A stretch of 64,000 nucleotides of DNA from the NCBI RefSeq assembly GCF_000833025.1, contig NZ_CP010817.1, positions 186,001 to 250,000 on the forward strand, written 5' to 3'. Of the stretch, positions 7,497 to 15,873 are shown in pieces. Position 1 is the first letter of the stretch. Every line of letters starts with the position of its first letter. The notes under the pieces are model-generated. The model saw only the letters and a list, made by a program, of their open reading frames with translations, was not told where the DNA came from and made no database searches. Source of the stretch: Myroides profundi (lineage in GTDB: Bacteria > Bacteroidota > Bacteroidia > Flavobacteriales > Flavobacteriaceae). A program made the translations under genes and the position numbers.

Positions 7497-9734
7497 ATGC
7501 ATAGAATAATATTACTAATATTTTGCTCTATCCTTTTAGCATCAAATAGTTATGCTTCAGAGGGAGAGAAAGATAGACCAAAAGTAGGTTTGGTACTAAG
7601 TGGAGGTGGTGCTAAGGGATTAGCTCATATCGGAGTGCTAAAAGTATTAGAAGAAGAAGGTGTGAAGGTGGATTATATAGCCGGTACGAGTATGGGGGCT
7701 ATCGTAGGAGGGTTATACGCTTCAGGATATACTGCTACAGAGTTGGATTCTATTTTTAATAGTATTGATGTTTCGGCTTTGATTAAGGATTATATCCCTC
7801 GTATATCTAAATCGTTTTATGAGAAGAAGAATGATGAGATCTATGCACTGACATTGCCTTTCGATAAGTTTAGAATTGGGTTTCCTAAAGCTTTATCAAG
7901 AGGAATGTACAACTATAACTTGATGAATAAGCTATTAGCTCACGTTCGTCATGTTAGAGATTTTAGTGAGCTACAGATTCCGTTTTTATGTATAGCGACT
8001 GATTTAGAGACAGGAGAAGGAGTTGTTTTAAAAGAGGGGTATTTACCACAGGTTATTTTAGCTAGTGGGGCGTTTCCTTCATTATTTGCTCCAGTGAAGA
8101 TAGATGGCAAGCATTTAATAGATGGTGGGGTGGTTAATAACTATCCAATTGATCAGTTAAGAGCTATGGGGGCTGATATCGTTATCGGGGTAGATGTACA
8201 AGATGACCTTAAAACAATAGAACAGATAGAAGGAGCGCCTGATTTACTATTGCAGATATCAAATTACTCTACGATTAATCAGATGAAGAGTAAACTTCCT
8301 AAGACAGATGTATACATTAAGCCTGATATTGTTGGTTATACTGTGGTATCATTTGACGAAGGAAAGCCGATTATAGAAAGAGGGGTAGATGCTGCGAATA
8401 AAGTTATCGTTGATTTAAAATTATTAGGAGGAAATAAGGATGTTGCTAAAGATCATTTCTTACCTAAACAATCGGATTCTATTGCGATAACAGACATTGA
8501 TATTAAAGGGCTGAATAAGTATACGAGAAGATACGTACACGGTAAGTTAGGGTTTAAGCCGAATACTAAGATTTCTTTTGACCAATTAGCAGATGGTATT
8601 ACACAGCTAAACGGTACTGAAAACTTTAGTAGTATGACCTATAAGTTCGAAGCTGATGGAGATAAGGATAAGATGAAGATGGAACTAGTAGAGAATCCTG
8701 TTAACCGTTATCTGAAACTAGGAGTGCACTATGATGGGTTATATAAGGCAGCAGCATTAGTCAACGTTACTCAGAAGCACCTTTTCACGAAGAGTGATGT
8801 GGCGTCATTAGATTTGGCATTAGGAGATAATGTACGTTATAACTTTAATTACTTTGTTGATAATGGATTTTACTGGAGTGTAGGTGTTTCTTCTAGGTAT
8901 AATCAGTTTAGTCGAGATTTACCTTACGCAATGTTAGTAGGGACAAGTGGAGGTGAAATAAATATAGAGAATGCACCTTCTAAATTCGGAGTGGATTATG
9001 CAGATTTAGAAAACAAGTTATACTTCCAGACTTTTTATCAGCAGAAGTATTTGTTGAACATCGGTTTTGAACATCGTTTCTTAGACATTAGAAGTAAGAC
9101 ATTAAACTTGCCTAATTCTAAATTTGATAGGAATCACTACTTAGGAGGATTTGCGAATGTGACGATGGATACTTATGATAACAGATATTTCCCACGCAAA
9201 GGTTTTTTGTTTAAGGGAGAGTATAAGAACTATTTTTATTCAACAGAAAATGCGAATTATGTTCCACATGACTTTGATAACTTTTCGACACTGACAGGAC
9301 AGATAGGATATGCTACGCGTATCACAGATAAGTTAGCAGTGGATATCAAATCTAGATTAGGAACCGTGATAGGAAGTACTCCAAGTCTTGGATTTGGATA
9401 TGCTTTAGGAGGCTATGGATTTGCGGATAGAGATAATGTTATTCCTTTCTTTGGATATGAATTATTAGGTATAGGAGGAGACTCTTTCATTATGGGAGGT
9501 ATTACTTTTGATTATGAAATATTTAAGAAGCACCATATTAATTTTACTGCTAATTATGCGAATGCTGGAGAGAAGATCTTCTCGAGCTCTGATTGGTTCA
9601 CTAAGGCGAAGTATTCTGGATATGCAGTAGGATATGGGATGCAAACGATGATAGGGCCTATAGAAGCTAAGTTTACTTATTCTCCAGAGACAGGTAGTAC
9701 TTATACTATATTCTCAGTAGGATTCTGGTTCTAG
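7497..9734 (+). CDS. Patatin-like phospholipase with C-terminal outer-membrane beta-barrel
   Basis: A 745-aa fusion of a patatin lipase and a BamA/Omp85-type barrel, a class found in outer membranes of Bacteroidota and Proteobacteria. A signal peptide (residues 1-21) is followed by the oxyanion loop Gly-Gly-Gly-Ala-Lys-Gly, the nucleophile elbow Gly-Thr-Ser-Met-Gly (Ser65) and the catalytic Asp in Asp-Gly-Gly (Asp209). A POTRA-like segment is plausible near 325-385. The remaining residues are amphipathic beta strands ending in a terminal Phe-Trp-Phe. ATG at 7497 is preferred over the in-frame GTG at 7494 because of the purine-rich GAGGAAAAA about 12 bp upstream. A strong terminator follows. 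Confidence 0.9.
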   Translation: MHRIILLIFCSILLASNSYASEGEKDRPKVGLVLSGGGAKGLAHIGVLKVLEEEGVKVDYIAGTSMGAIVGGLYASGYTATELDSIFNSIDVSALIKDYIPRISKSFYEKKNDEIYALTLPFDKFRIGFPKALSRGMYNYNLMNKLLAHVRHVRDFSELQIPFLCIATDLETGEGVVLKEGYLPQVILASGAFPSLFAPVKIDGKHLIDGGVVNNYPIDQLRAMGADIVIGVDVQDDLKTIEQIEGAPDLLLQISNYSTINQMKSKLPKTDVYIKPDIVGYTVVSFDEGKPIIERGVDAANKVIVDLKLLGGNKDVAKDHFLPKQSDSIAITDIDIKGLNKYTRRYVHGKLGFKPNTKISFDQLADGITQLNGTENFSSMTYKFEADGDKDKMKMELVENPVNRYLKLGVHYDGLYKAAALVNVTQKHLFTKSDVASLDLALGDNVRYNFNYFVDNGFYWSVGVSSRYNQFSRDLPYAMLVGTSGGEINIENAPSKFGVDYADLENKLYFQTFYQQKYLLNIGFEHRFLDIRSKTLNLPNSKFDRNHYLGGFANVTMDTYDNRYFPRKGFLFKGEYKNYFYSTENANYVPHDFDNFSTLTGQIGYATRITDKLAVDIKSRLGTVIGSTPSLGFGYALGGYGFADRDNVIPFFGYELLGIGGDSFIMGGITFDYEIFKKHHINFTANYANAGEKIFSSSDWFTKAKYSGYAVGYGMQTMIGPIEAKFTYSPETGSTYTIFSVGFWF

Positions 9735-9751
9735 ATGTATTAGATCATATC

Positions 9752-9797
9752 AAAGCGGGTATGTTAAAACTCACAGTTTTAATATACCCGCTTTTTT
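9752..9797 (+). terminator. Terminator after the patatin/barrel gene
   Basis: Long stem AAAGCGGGTAT(g)TTAAAAC, loop TCACA, GTTTTAA(t)ATACCCGCTTT, followed by a T run. Confidence 0.9.
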
Positions 9798-9850
9798 ATT
9801 CCCTCATAATGTGAAAGTGTTGTTTGTTGATATGTGTGTTTAATTTGTGT

Positions 9851-9878
9851 TTTGTTGTTGATATGTAAAATATATTTG
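9851..9878 (+). promoter_or_regulatory. Candidate promoter of the hmgA-hppD transcript
   Basis: TTTG at 9851-9854, a 16-bp spacer and TATATTTG at 9871-9878 fit the flavobacterial -33/-7 consensus. A start near 9885 would give a leader of about 350 nt before hmgA. Confidence 0.5.
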
Positions 9879-9924
9879 GACAAAAAATTGTATAATTCAT
9901 TTTTATTTCGATATTTGTGTTATT

Positions 9925-9990
9925 ATGAAAACACAATGGGGCGGTTTATTGGCTTATTTAAAGTTTCTCATCAAGCGCAAGCCTGAGTGA
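9925..9990 (+). CDS. Putative 21-aa leader peptide upstream of hmgA
   Basis: A complete short ORF from ATG (9925) to TGA (9988-9990) lies inside the long leader before hmgA. The peptide starts Met-Lys-Thr-Gln-Trp-Gly-Gly, has a hydrophobic middle (Leu-Leu-Ala-Tyr-Leu-Lys-Phe-Leu-Ile) and a basic end (Lys-Arg-Lys-Pro-Glu). It contains one Trp, one Tyr and one Phe but no run of a single amino acid, so classical attenuation is not obvious. It could be a leader peptide, a small membrane-active peptide or chance. No Shine-Dalgarno sequence is visible, which is common in this phylum. Confidence 0.35.
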   Translation: MKTQWGGLLAYLKFLIKRKPE

Positions 9991-10053
9991 GCACTTTTAC
10001 TTTTTATATTATTCCTAATTAAACATTAGCCAAATGTTGTAATGTACCCCTAG

Positions 10054-10106
10054 TGTATATAGCGTAGTAGCTTATTATGACTTTTATAGCTACACCTGTC
10101 TATACA
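10054..10106 (+). other. Potential structured RNA element in the hmgA leader
   Basis: Nested inverted repeats: outer arms TGTATA (10054-10059) and TATACA (10101-10106), inner arms GTAGCT (10067-10072) and AGCTAC (10088-10093). The element lies between the 21-codon ORF and hmgA. The remainder of 9735-10238 shows no other gene. Confidence 0.35.
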
Positions 10107-10238
10107 TTTTGACCTGGCAGTTCTGTTGAGGTTGACTTCAAAAGATATCTTTAGATGCATTGCCTTGTATACCTGACGTTGTCTATTCTTTTTGTTTAAT
10201 CAGGAATCTGAATCACCAACCAAAAATATTAAGTAATT

Positions 10239-11405
10239 ATGCCTTTATATCATCATTTAGGGAGTATTCCCCCTAAACGTCATACCGTATTCCGCAAGGA
10301 AAATGGGGACTTATATTATGAGCAATTGTTTGGTACAATTGGCTTCGACGGTATGTATACCAATATGTATCACGAGCATCGACCTACTCAGGTAAAGAAG
10401 ATTTTAGGACAGTATAGTGTAGCGCCTAAAATAGCAAAGTCTAATCATATTCAATCTTATCGTTTACGTGGTTTTCAGGTAGCTCCTGAGAATGATTATT
10501 TAGAAAGCCGAAAAGCAGTTTTGACCAATAGTGACTGTACCATTGTATTAGCGGCACCTAAACAATCATTAAGAGACTACTTTTATAAAAACACGGATTC
10601 TGATGAATTAATTTTTATTCACAGAGGGACTGGTACATTGCGTACGATGCTAGGTAACCTTACTTTTAAGTATGGAGATTATCTGCTGATACCTCGTGGA
10701 ATTATTTATCAGATTGATTTTGATACTGAAGATAACAGGCTATTTATCGTAGAGTCTAAACGTCCTATCTATACACCTAAGCGCTATCGCAACTGGTTTG
10801 GACAGTTATTAGAGCATTCTCCATTCTGTGAGCGTGATATCAGACGTCCTGATGTATTAGAAACTTTTAATGAGACAGGAGATTTTCTTATTAAAGTAAG
10901 AAAGCAAGATGAGATATTTGAGATGGTCTATGCTACACATCCTTTTGATGTTGTGGGATATGATGGCTATAATTATCCTTATTCGCTCTCTATTCATGAC
11001 TTCGAACCAATAACAGGTAGGATTCATCAACCACCACCAGTGCATCAGACATTTGAGACAGATGCATTCGTAGTGTGTTCTTTTGTGCCTCGCTTATATG
11101 ACTATCATCCTGATTCTATTCCAGCACCTTATAATCACAGTAATATTGACAGTGATGAGGTATTGTATTATGTAGATGGAGACTTTATGAGTCGTAATGA
11201 TATTGCTCCAGGTCATATCTCTCTGCATCCTGCAGGTATACCTCATGGACCACATCCTGGTGCGGCAGAGCGTTCGATAGGTAAGACTGAGACACAAGAG
11301 TTGGCAGTGATGGTAGATACTTTTAAACCTCTTATGGTAACAGAGGAGGCGATGAAGATAGCAGATGAACAATATTACCAATCATGGTTAGAACCTGAGA
11401 AATAA
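10239..11405 (+). CDS. hmgA: Homogentisate 1,2-dioxygenase
   Basis: Opens the aromatic ring of homogentisate to maleylacetoacetate in tyrosine and phenylalanine catabolism. The 388-aa product is a bicupin. The probable iron ligands are His300 and Glu307 in Asn-His-Ser-Asn-Ile-Asp-Ser-Asp-Glu, and His336 in Pro-His-Gly-Pro-His-Pro-Gly; the typical N-terminal Tyr-His-Glu-His-Arg-Pro-Thr-Gln-Val is also present. The length is that of the shorter bacterial type, somewhat below the ~440 residues of the animal enzyme. It is followed 33 bp later by hppD, which makes its substrate. The preceding 500 bp hold a candidate promoter and a long leader. Fumarylacetoacetase, the last step, is not in the window. 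Confidence 0.93.
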   Translation: MPLYHHLGSIPPKRHTVFRKENGDLYYEQLFGTIGFDGMYTNMYHEHRPTQVKKILGQYSVAPKIAKSNHIQSYRLRGFQVAPENDYLESRKAVLTNSDCTIVLAAPKQSLRDYFYKNTDSDELIFIHRGTGTLRTMLGNLTFKYGDYLLIPRGIIYQIDFDTEDNRLFIVESKRPIYTPKRYRNWFGQLLEHSPFCERDIRRPDVLETFNETGDFLIKVRKQDEIFEMVYATHPFDVVGYDGYNYPYSLSIHDFEPITGRIHQPPPVHQTFETDAFVVCSFVPRLYDYHPDSIPAPYNHSNIDSDEVLYYVDGDFMSRNDIAPGHISLHPAGIPHGPHPGAAERSIGKTETQELAVMVDTFKPLMVTEEAMKIADEQYYQSWLEPEK

Positions 11406-11438
11406 CAATCAAACAACAACCTATAAAAACTATATATT

Positions 11439-12599
11439 ATGAGTAAAGAAGTAAAGTCAGTTGAATTTGGCTTAGAAAAAATATTTGAAGGAGCGCAAGA
11501 TTTTTTGCCTCTATTAGGAACAGATTACGTAGAATTTATTGTCGGGAATGCTAAGCAAGCAGCTCACTTTTATAAAACAGCTTTTGGTTTTCAATCTTTA
11601 GCTTATGCTGGATTAGAGACAGGAGTAAGAGATAGAGCTTCTTATGTATTAGTACAGGATAAAATCAGAATAGTGTTGACTACACCTTTAACGGCAGAGT
11701 CAGAGTTAAATAACCATATCGTACAGCATGGTGATGGTGTAAAAGTGGTAGCGTTATGGGTAGAAGATGCTCGTAAAGCGTATGAAGAAACAACTAGTCG
11801 TGGTGCTAAGTCATTTATGGCGCCTACTGTAGAGAAAGATGAGTTCGGTGAAGTAGTGCGTGCAGGTATCTATACGTATGGTGAGACAGTACATATGTTC
11901 GTAGAGCGCAAAAATTATACAGGTACATTCTTACCAGGGTTTAAAAAATGGGAAAGTGATTATAATCCTACACCTGTTGGGTTAAAATACGTAGATCACA
12001 TGGTAGGTAATGTGGGATGGAATGAGATGAATACTTGGGTGAAATGGTATGAGGATGTGATGGGATTCGTAAACTTCTTATCTTTTGATGATAAACAAAT
12101 CAATACGGAGTATTCTGCATTAATGAGTAAGGTAATGTCTAATGGTAATGGACGTATTAAATTCCCTATTAATGAGCCTGCGGAAGGAGCGAAAAGATCA
12201 CAAGTAGAAGAATATTTAGATTTCTATAATGGTCCTGGAGTACAACATATCGCGGTAGCTACTGATGATATCATCAAGACTGTAGCTGCTATGAAAGAAA
12301 GAGGTGTTGAGTTTTTATCTGCTCCACCACAAGCATATTATGATATGATTCCTGCTCGACTAGGGGTACATATGGATATGATGAAAGAAGATATCAAAGA
12401 ACTTCAGAAGCTCGGTATCATGATTGATGCAGATGAAGAAGGGTATTTATTACAGATATTTACGAAGCCAGTAGAGGATAGACCGACTTTATTCTTCGAA
12501 ATTATTCAGAGAATGGGAGCTAGAGGATTTGGTGCAGGTAACTTTAAGGCATTATTTGAGTCAATAGAGCGTGAACAAGAGAAAAGGGGAACGCTTTAA
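11439..12599 (+). CDS. hppD: 4-hydroxyphenylpyruvate dioxygenase
   Basis: Converts 4-hydroxyphenylpyruvate to homogentisate, the step before hmgA. The 386-aa product contains two vicinal-oxygen-chelate domains. The Fe(II) ligands are His187 (Val-Asp-His-Met-Val), His270 (Val-Gln-His-Ile-Ala) and Glu354 (Phe-Phe-Glu-Ile-Ile-Gln-Arg), with spacings of 83 and 84 that match the family. The typical ending Gly-Phe-Gly-Ala-Gly-Asn-Phe-Lys-Ala-Leu-Phe is intact. It lies in an operon with hmgA. Confidence 0.96.
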   Translation: MSKEVKSVEFGLEKIFEGAQDFLPLLGTDYVEFIVGNAKQAAHFYKTAFGFQSLAYAGLETGVRDRASYVLVQDKIRIVLTTPLTAESELNNHIVQHGDGVKVVALWVEDARKAYEETTSRGAKSFMAPTVEKDEFGEVVRAGIYTYGETVHMFVERKNYTGTFLPGFKKWESDYNPTPVGLKYVDHMVGNVGWNEMNTWVKWYEDVMGFVNFLSFDDKQINTEYSALMSKVMSNGNGRIKFPINEPAEGAKRSQVEEYLDFYNGPGVQHIAVATDDIIKTVAAMKERGVEFLSAPPQAYYDMIPARLGVHMDMMKEDIKELQKLGIMIDADEEGYLLQIFTKPVEDRPTLFFEIIQRMGARGFGAGNFKALFESIEREQEKRGTL

Positions 12600-12697
12600 G
12601 ATTCAGTTAATTAAATATTAAAACAGGTCTTTTAGAGAGCTGTTTGGTTAAATAAAAGTTAAAAACCAATTAGGATGGTAATAGTCCGTAAAAAGCT

Positions 12698-12705
12698 ATA
12701 CATTT
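12698..12705 (+). promoter_or_regulatory. -7 promoter element TACATTTG without a following ORF
   Basis: TACATTTG followed by CACTCGCAAAA, a context I associate with strong flavobacterial promoters, including stable RNA promoters. No good -33 TTG is visible. The next DNA holds no ORF and ends at a terminator about 90 bp on. Confidence 0.4.
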
Positions 12706-12711
12706 GCACTC

Positions 12712-12826
12712 GCAAAAATAAGGTCGTCATAAGCTTTATTTGAGTGTAATAAATTTTTCATAATTTATAGTTTTTTGGTTGGTTAATAGCATAAAAACTC
12801 AGTCATTTCTTTGGCTGGGTTTTTTT
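12712..12826 (+). ncRNA. Candidate small RNA between hppD and the DUF3108 gene
   Basis: The interval is bounded by a -7 element (12698-12705) and an intrinsic terminator (12793-12826) and has no ORF, which is the layout of a free-standing small RNA of about 115 nt. I do not recognise tRNA, 6S or tmRNA features in it. It might equally be the 3' end of the hppD transcript. Confidence 0.3.
12793..12826 (+). terminator. Intrinsic terminator downstream of hppD/candidate small RNA
   Basis: AAAACTCAGTCA pairs with TGGCTGGGTTTT, including three G-U pairs, followed by a T run. Confidence 0.65.
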
Positions 12827-12840
12827 GTTTGCTATTTTTG
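12811..12840 (+). promoter_or_regulatory. Promoter of the DUF3108-TDO-M23-pgi operon
   Basis: TTG at 12811-12813, a 19-bp spacer and TATTTTTG at 12833-12840. It overlaps the preceding terminator and lies 18 bp before the ATG. Confidence 0.5.
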
Positions 12841-12857
12841 AATAAAAAACAACCAAT

Positions 12858-13637
12858 ATGAAAAAGAATCTTCTAATATTACTTGTGTTTATATTTTCCA
12901 CAAGTTTTCTGTACTCACAATCTTCTGTGAAGGCTTTTGATAAAGGTGAACTCCTGAAATTTAGAATTAGTTATGGGTTGTTAAATGCTGGTATCGCTAC
13001 TTTGCGTTTGACAGATACTGTGCAGAATGGTGTCCCTGTCTATCATGCTAAAGGAATTGGCTATACTACAGGTGTGCCTAAAATGTTTTTTAAAGTATAT
13101 GATAACTACGAGAGTTATTTTGAAAAGAAAGAGGTGATTCCTCATCGTTTTATTCGAAAAATAGATGAAGGTGGCTATACGAAGGACCAAGAAGGCTGGT
13201 TTAACTACAAGAATATGAAAGTCACTGTAAAGGATTATGAGAAGAAGACAGAGAAGCAATTTACGGTTACTAAAAATGTGCAAGATATAGTGTCTTCTTT
13301 CTATTATTTACGTAAATATCCTGGGTTAAATGATCTGAAAGTAGGTGAGTCTGTAGAGATAGATATGTTCTTCGATGGAGAAATATTTAAATTTAAATTA
13401 AAATATCTAGGAGAGGAAGTTTTAAAGACAAATTTTGGTAAATTGAAAACTTTAAAGTTTCGTCCTTATGTGATGGCTGGTCGTGTGTTTAAAGAGAAAG
13501 AAAGTTTGACAGTATGGGTAAGTGCAGATGCAAATAAAGTACCTGTTCGAATCAAAGCGAGTCTTGCGGTGGGTTCTCTTAAGGCTGATTTAGAGGAATA
13601 TAAGAATTTAGTAACGAAGCTAGAGTTCGTAAAGTAA
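12858..13637 (+). CDS. DUF3108 domain-containing secreted protein
   Basis: A 259-aa protein with an N-terminal signal peptide ending in Tyr-Ser-Gln, followed by a beta-rich DUF3108 domain (Phe-Asp-Lys-Gly-Glu-Leu-Leu-Lys-Phe-Arg-Ile-Ser-Tyr-Gly near residue 30, and Lys-Val-Pro-Val-Arg-Ile near 230). The molecular function of the family is not known to me; it is expected in the periplasm or at the outer membrane. It is first in a tight four-gene run with tryptophan 2,3-dioxygenase (15-bp gap), the M23 lipoprotein and pgi, and it has its own predicted promoter. Confidence 0.8.
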   Translation: MKKNLLILLVFIFSTSFLYSQSSVKAFDKGELLKFRISYGLLNAGIATLRLTDTVQNGVPVYHAKGIGYTTGVPKMFFKVYDNYESYFEKKEVIPHRFIRKIDEGGYTKDQEGWFNYKNMKVTVKDYEKKTEKQFTVTKNVQDIVSSFYYLRKYPGLNDLKVGESVEIDMFFDGEIFKFKLKYLGEEVLKTNFGKLKTLKFRPYVMAGRVFKEKESLTVWVSADANKVPVRIKASLAVGSLKADLEEYKNLVTKLEFVK

Positions 13638-13652
13638 ATAGTTAACAGAAGT

Positions 13653-14573
13653 ATGATCGATAAAAAATTCTCTGAGGTTGTGGATCGCTTTAATGATTTA
13701 GGAATTAAAGCAGAGACTCAAATAGAAGGCATGTTATATGCTAAACCTATTACGTATTGGGATTATATCCAAACAGATGCATTGCTGAATCTCCAAACTC
13801 AGAGAACTGTCTTGCCCGATGAGATGGTTTTTATTATGTATCATCAAGTAAATGAACTATTGTTTAAAATGATACTGTGGGAATTGAATCAAGTAAGTGA
13901 GTGTAGTGATGAAAGCCTAACAGTGGAGTTTTTTAAAGAGCGATTAGCTAGAATAAGTCGTTATTTTGATATGCTTACGTCTTCATTTACGATTATGAAG
14001 GACGGGATGGAAGTGGAGCAATATTTAAAATTTAGAAATACGTTAGCCCCAGCAAGTGGGTTTCAGAGTAGTCAGTATCGATTAATTGAGTTTGGTTGTA
14101 CAGATTGGATTAATTTAATTGATAAGAGATTTGTAAAAGATTTACCGCAAAATATTTCTGAAAAAGAGGCGTTAGAATATATGTATTGGCAGGCAGCTGG
14201 TAAGGATTATAAGACAGGAGAGAAATCATATCTATTGAAAGAGTTTGAGAATAGGTATTGTAAAACTTTTGTTAAAGCCATGAAAGATTATGAAAAAACA
14301 AATTTATGGCAGAAATTTGTGAAATTACCCCTAGAAGCCAAATCAGATAAGGGGTTAATAGAAGCAATGCGTCATTTCGATAAAACAGTTAATGTTGTAT
14401 GGGTAATGGGGCACTATGAAGCTGCACTTAAGTATCTTGAAAGTAATCCAGGAGAGACAAAAGAAGCTACTGGAGGAAGTGATTGGAAAAAGTATATGCT
14501 GCCACAATATCAGAAGCGCATATTTTTTCCAGATTTGTGGAGTGAAGAAGAGAAAGCTAATTGGGGGAAATAG
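13653..14573 (+). CDS. Tryptophan 2,3-dioxygenase family protein
   Basis: A 306-aa all-helical heme dioxygenase that would oxidise L-tryptophan to N-formylkynurenine. Support comes from Tyr-Trp-Asp-Tyr-Ile near residue 30, Met-Tyr-His-Gln-Val-Asn-Glu-Leu-Leu-Phe-Lys near 65 (active-site His with the Glu-Leu-Phe-Lys helix), Phe-Arg-Asn-Thr-Leu-Ala-Pro-Ala-Ser-Gly-Phe-Gln-Ser near 130, a late His in Val-Met-Gly-His-Tyr-Glu (likely heme ligand) and the terminal Ala-Thr-Gly-Gly-Ser-Asp-Trp followed by Phe-Pro-Asp-Leu-Trp. It is full length. It sits in the DUF3108 operon near the tyrosine-degrading genes. A divergent member with another substrate cannot be excluded. Confidence 0.88.
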   Translation: MIDKKFSEVVDRFNDLGIKAETQIEGMLYAKPITYWDYIQTDALLNLQTQRTVLPDEMVFIMYHQVNELLFKMILWELNQVSECSDESLTVEFFKERLARISRYFDMLTSSFTIMKDGMEVEQYLKFRNTLAPASGFQSSQYRLIEFGCTDWINLIDKRFVKDLPQNISEKEALEYMYWQAAGKDYKTGEKSYLLKEFENRYCKTFVKAMKDYEKTNLWQKFVKLPLEAKSDKGLIEAMRHFDKTVNVVWVMGHYEAALKYLESNPGETKEATGGSDWKKYMLPQYQKRIFFPDLWSEEEKANWGK

Positions 14574-14612
14574 TTAAGGAGAAGAAGTTGAAAATAAAGA
14601 TATTTTAGAGTT

Positions 14613-15854
14613 TTGAAGCAATTTATTTATAGTGTACTAATCGCTACAGCGCTTATTTCATGTAAAAAAACGGAAGAGATCACTATAGAGACTCAACCAG
14701 AACAGGAACATGTAGAAGAAATTGTAGGTGAATTATATGGTTTTGATTTAAAGGATTACATTTTAGTAGAAGATACTATTCGAAGTGGAGATAATATTGG
14801 GAAGATTTTTGGGGATAATAATATTGGTTCTACTGAAGTTCATAATATAGTTACTCAAGTAAAGGATACATTCAATGTACGTAATATTCGTGTTGGTCAA
14901 CCTTATGCTTTAGTTAAGTATAGAAAGGAACAAGAGAAGTTAGCGGCATTTATCTATCATCCTAATATCTCAGGATACCAAGTGATAGATTTGCGCGACT
15001 CTGTGAGTGCATATACGATAACATATCCAGTAACTATAAAAAGAAGAACAGTTGCTTCCAAAATAGAAGGATCGCTTTCGTTAAGTTTAGGTAAAGAAGG
15101 TGTTGATCAGTCATTAGCAACTAAAATGTCACAGATCTTTGCATGGTCTATTGACTTCTTTAAATTGCAACCAGAAGATCGTTTTGCCTTTACCATTGAA
15201 GAAAAGTATATTAATGATACTATTTATCTAGGAGTATCTAAAATAGATGCTGCTTATTTTAGATATAGAGGAAAGGATTTGTATTCTTTTCCTTACAAAA
15301 GACAGGATTCAAAATCAACTGAATATTTTGATGAAGAAGGGCGACCAATGAAGAGTATGTTCTTAAAGGCTCCATTGAAGTTCTTTAGAATTACTTCTAA
15401 ATATTCTAAGAATCGTTTTCACCCTGTACAGAAGAAGTGGAAGTCTCATAATGGAACTGATTATGCAGCGCCTACAGGGACTCCAATTATGACTACTGCA
15501 TCTGGTGTAGTTGAAAGAGCTGGATATACGGCAGGAAATGGTAACTTTGTAAAAGTAAAACACAATGGAACATATTCTACTCAATATTTACATATGTCCA
15601 AAATACTTGTAAAAGTTGGACAAAGAGTAGATCAGGGACAGACAATAGGACTTGTAGGAAGTACAGGTCTAGCGACTGGACCACACGTATGTTACCGTTT
15701 TTGGAAAAACGGGGTACAGGTAGATCCATTGAGTCAATCTTTACCTAACTCTGTGCCAATGGAAAAGAGAGATTTGCCAGCATTTAAGGAGTATATTACA
15801 CCACTTAAAGCTGAATTAGATAAAGCATTAAACGAAAAATTTAAAGGAGAATAA
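14613..15854 (+). CDS. M23 family peptidoglycan endopeptidase, lipoprotein
   Basis: A 413-aa protein that starts at TTG (14613). The N-terminus Met-Lys-Gln-Phe-Ile through Leu-Ile-Ser-Cys is a good lipoprotein signal with a lipobox, and no better ATG exists nearby, so the TTG start is convincing. The N-terminal half holds LysM/OapA-like segments (Ser-Gly-Asp-Asn-Ile-Gly-Lys-Ile-Phe near residue 57). The C-terminal LytM domain has His-Asn-Gly-Thr-Asp-Tyr-Ala near 280 (HxxxD), and Tyr-Leu-His-Met-Ser followed by Gly-Pro-His-Val-Cys-Tyr-Arg-Phe, matching the second (HxH-type) zinc and catalytic sites. It would cut peptide bonds in peptidoglycan. It lies 39 bp after TDO and 19 bp before pgi. Confidence 0.88.
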   Translation: MKQFIYSVLIATALISCKKTEEITIETQPEQEHVEEIVGELYGFDLKDYILVEDTIRSGDNIGKIFGDNNIGSTEVHNIVTQVKDTFNVRNIRVGQPYALVKYRKEQEKLAAFIYHPNISGYQVIDLRDSVSAYTITYPVTIKRRTVASKIEGSLSLSLGKEGVDQSLATKMSQIFAWSIDFFKLQPEDRFAFTIEEKYINDTIYLGVSKIDAAYFRYRGKDLYSFPYKRQDSKSTEYFDEEGRPMKSMFLKAPLKFFRITSKYSKNRFHPVQKKWKSHNGTDYAAPTGTPIMTTASGVVERAGYTAGNGNFVKVKHNGTYSTQYLHMSKILVKVGQRVDQGQTIGLVGSTGLATGPHVCYRFWKNGVQVDPLSQSLPNSVPMEKRDLPAFKEYITPLKAELDKALNEKFKGE

Positions 15855-15873
15855 AAGTTAGTTAGTTGTTGAG

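Noticed and set aside
9735..10238. Known riboswitch or tRNA in the hmgA leader
   Set aside because: No cloverleaf or known riboswitch core could be traced; only a generic nested stem is visible.
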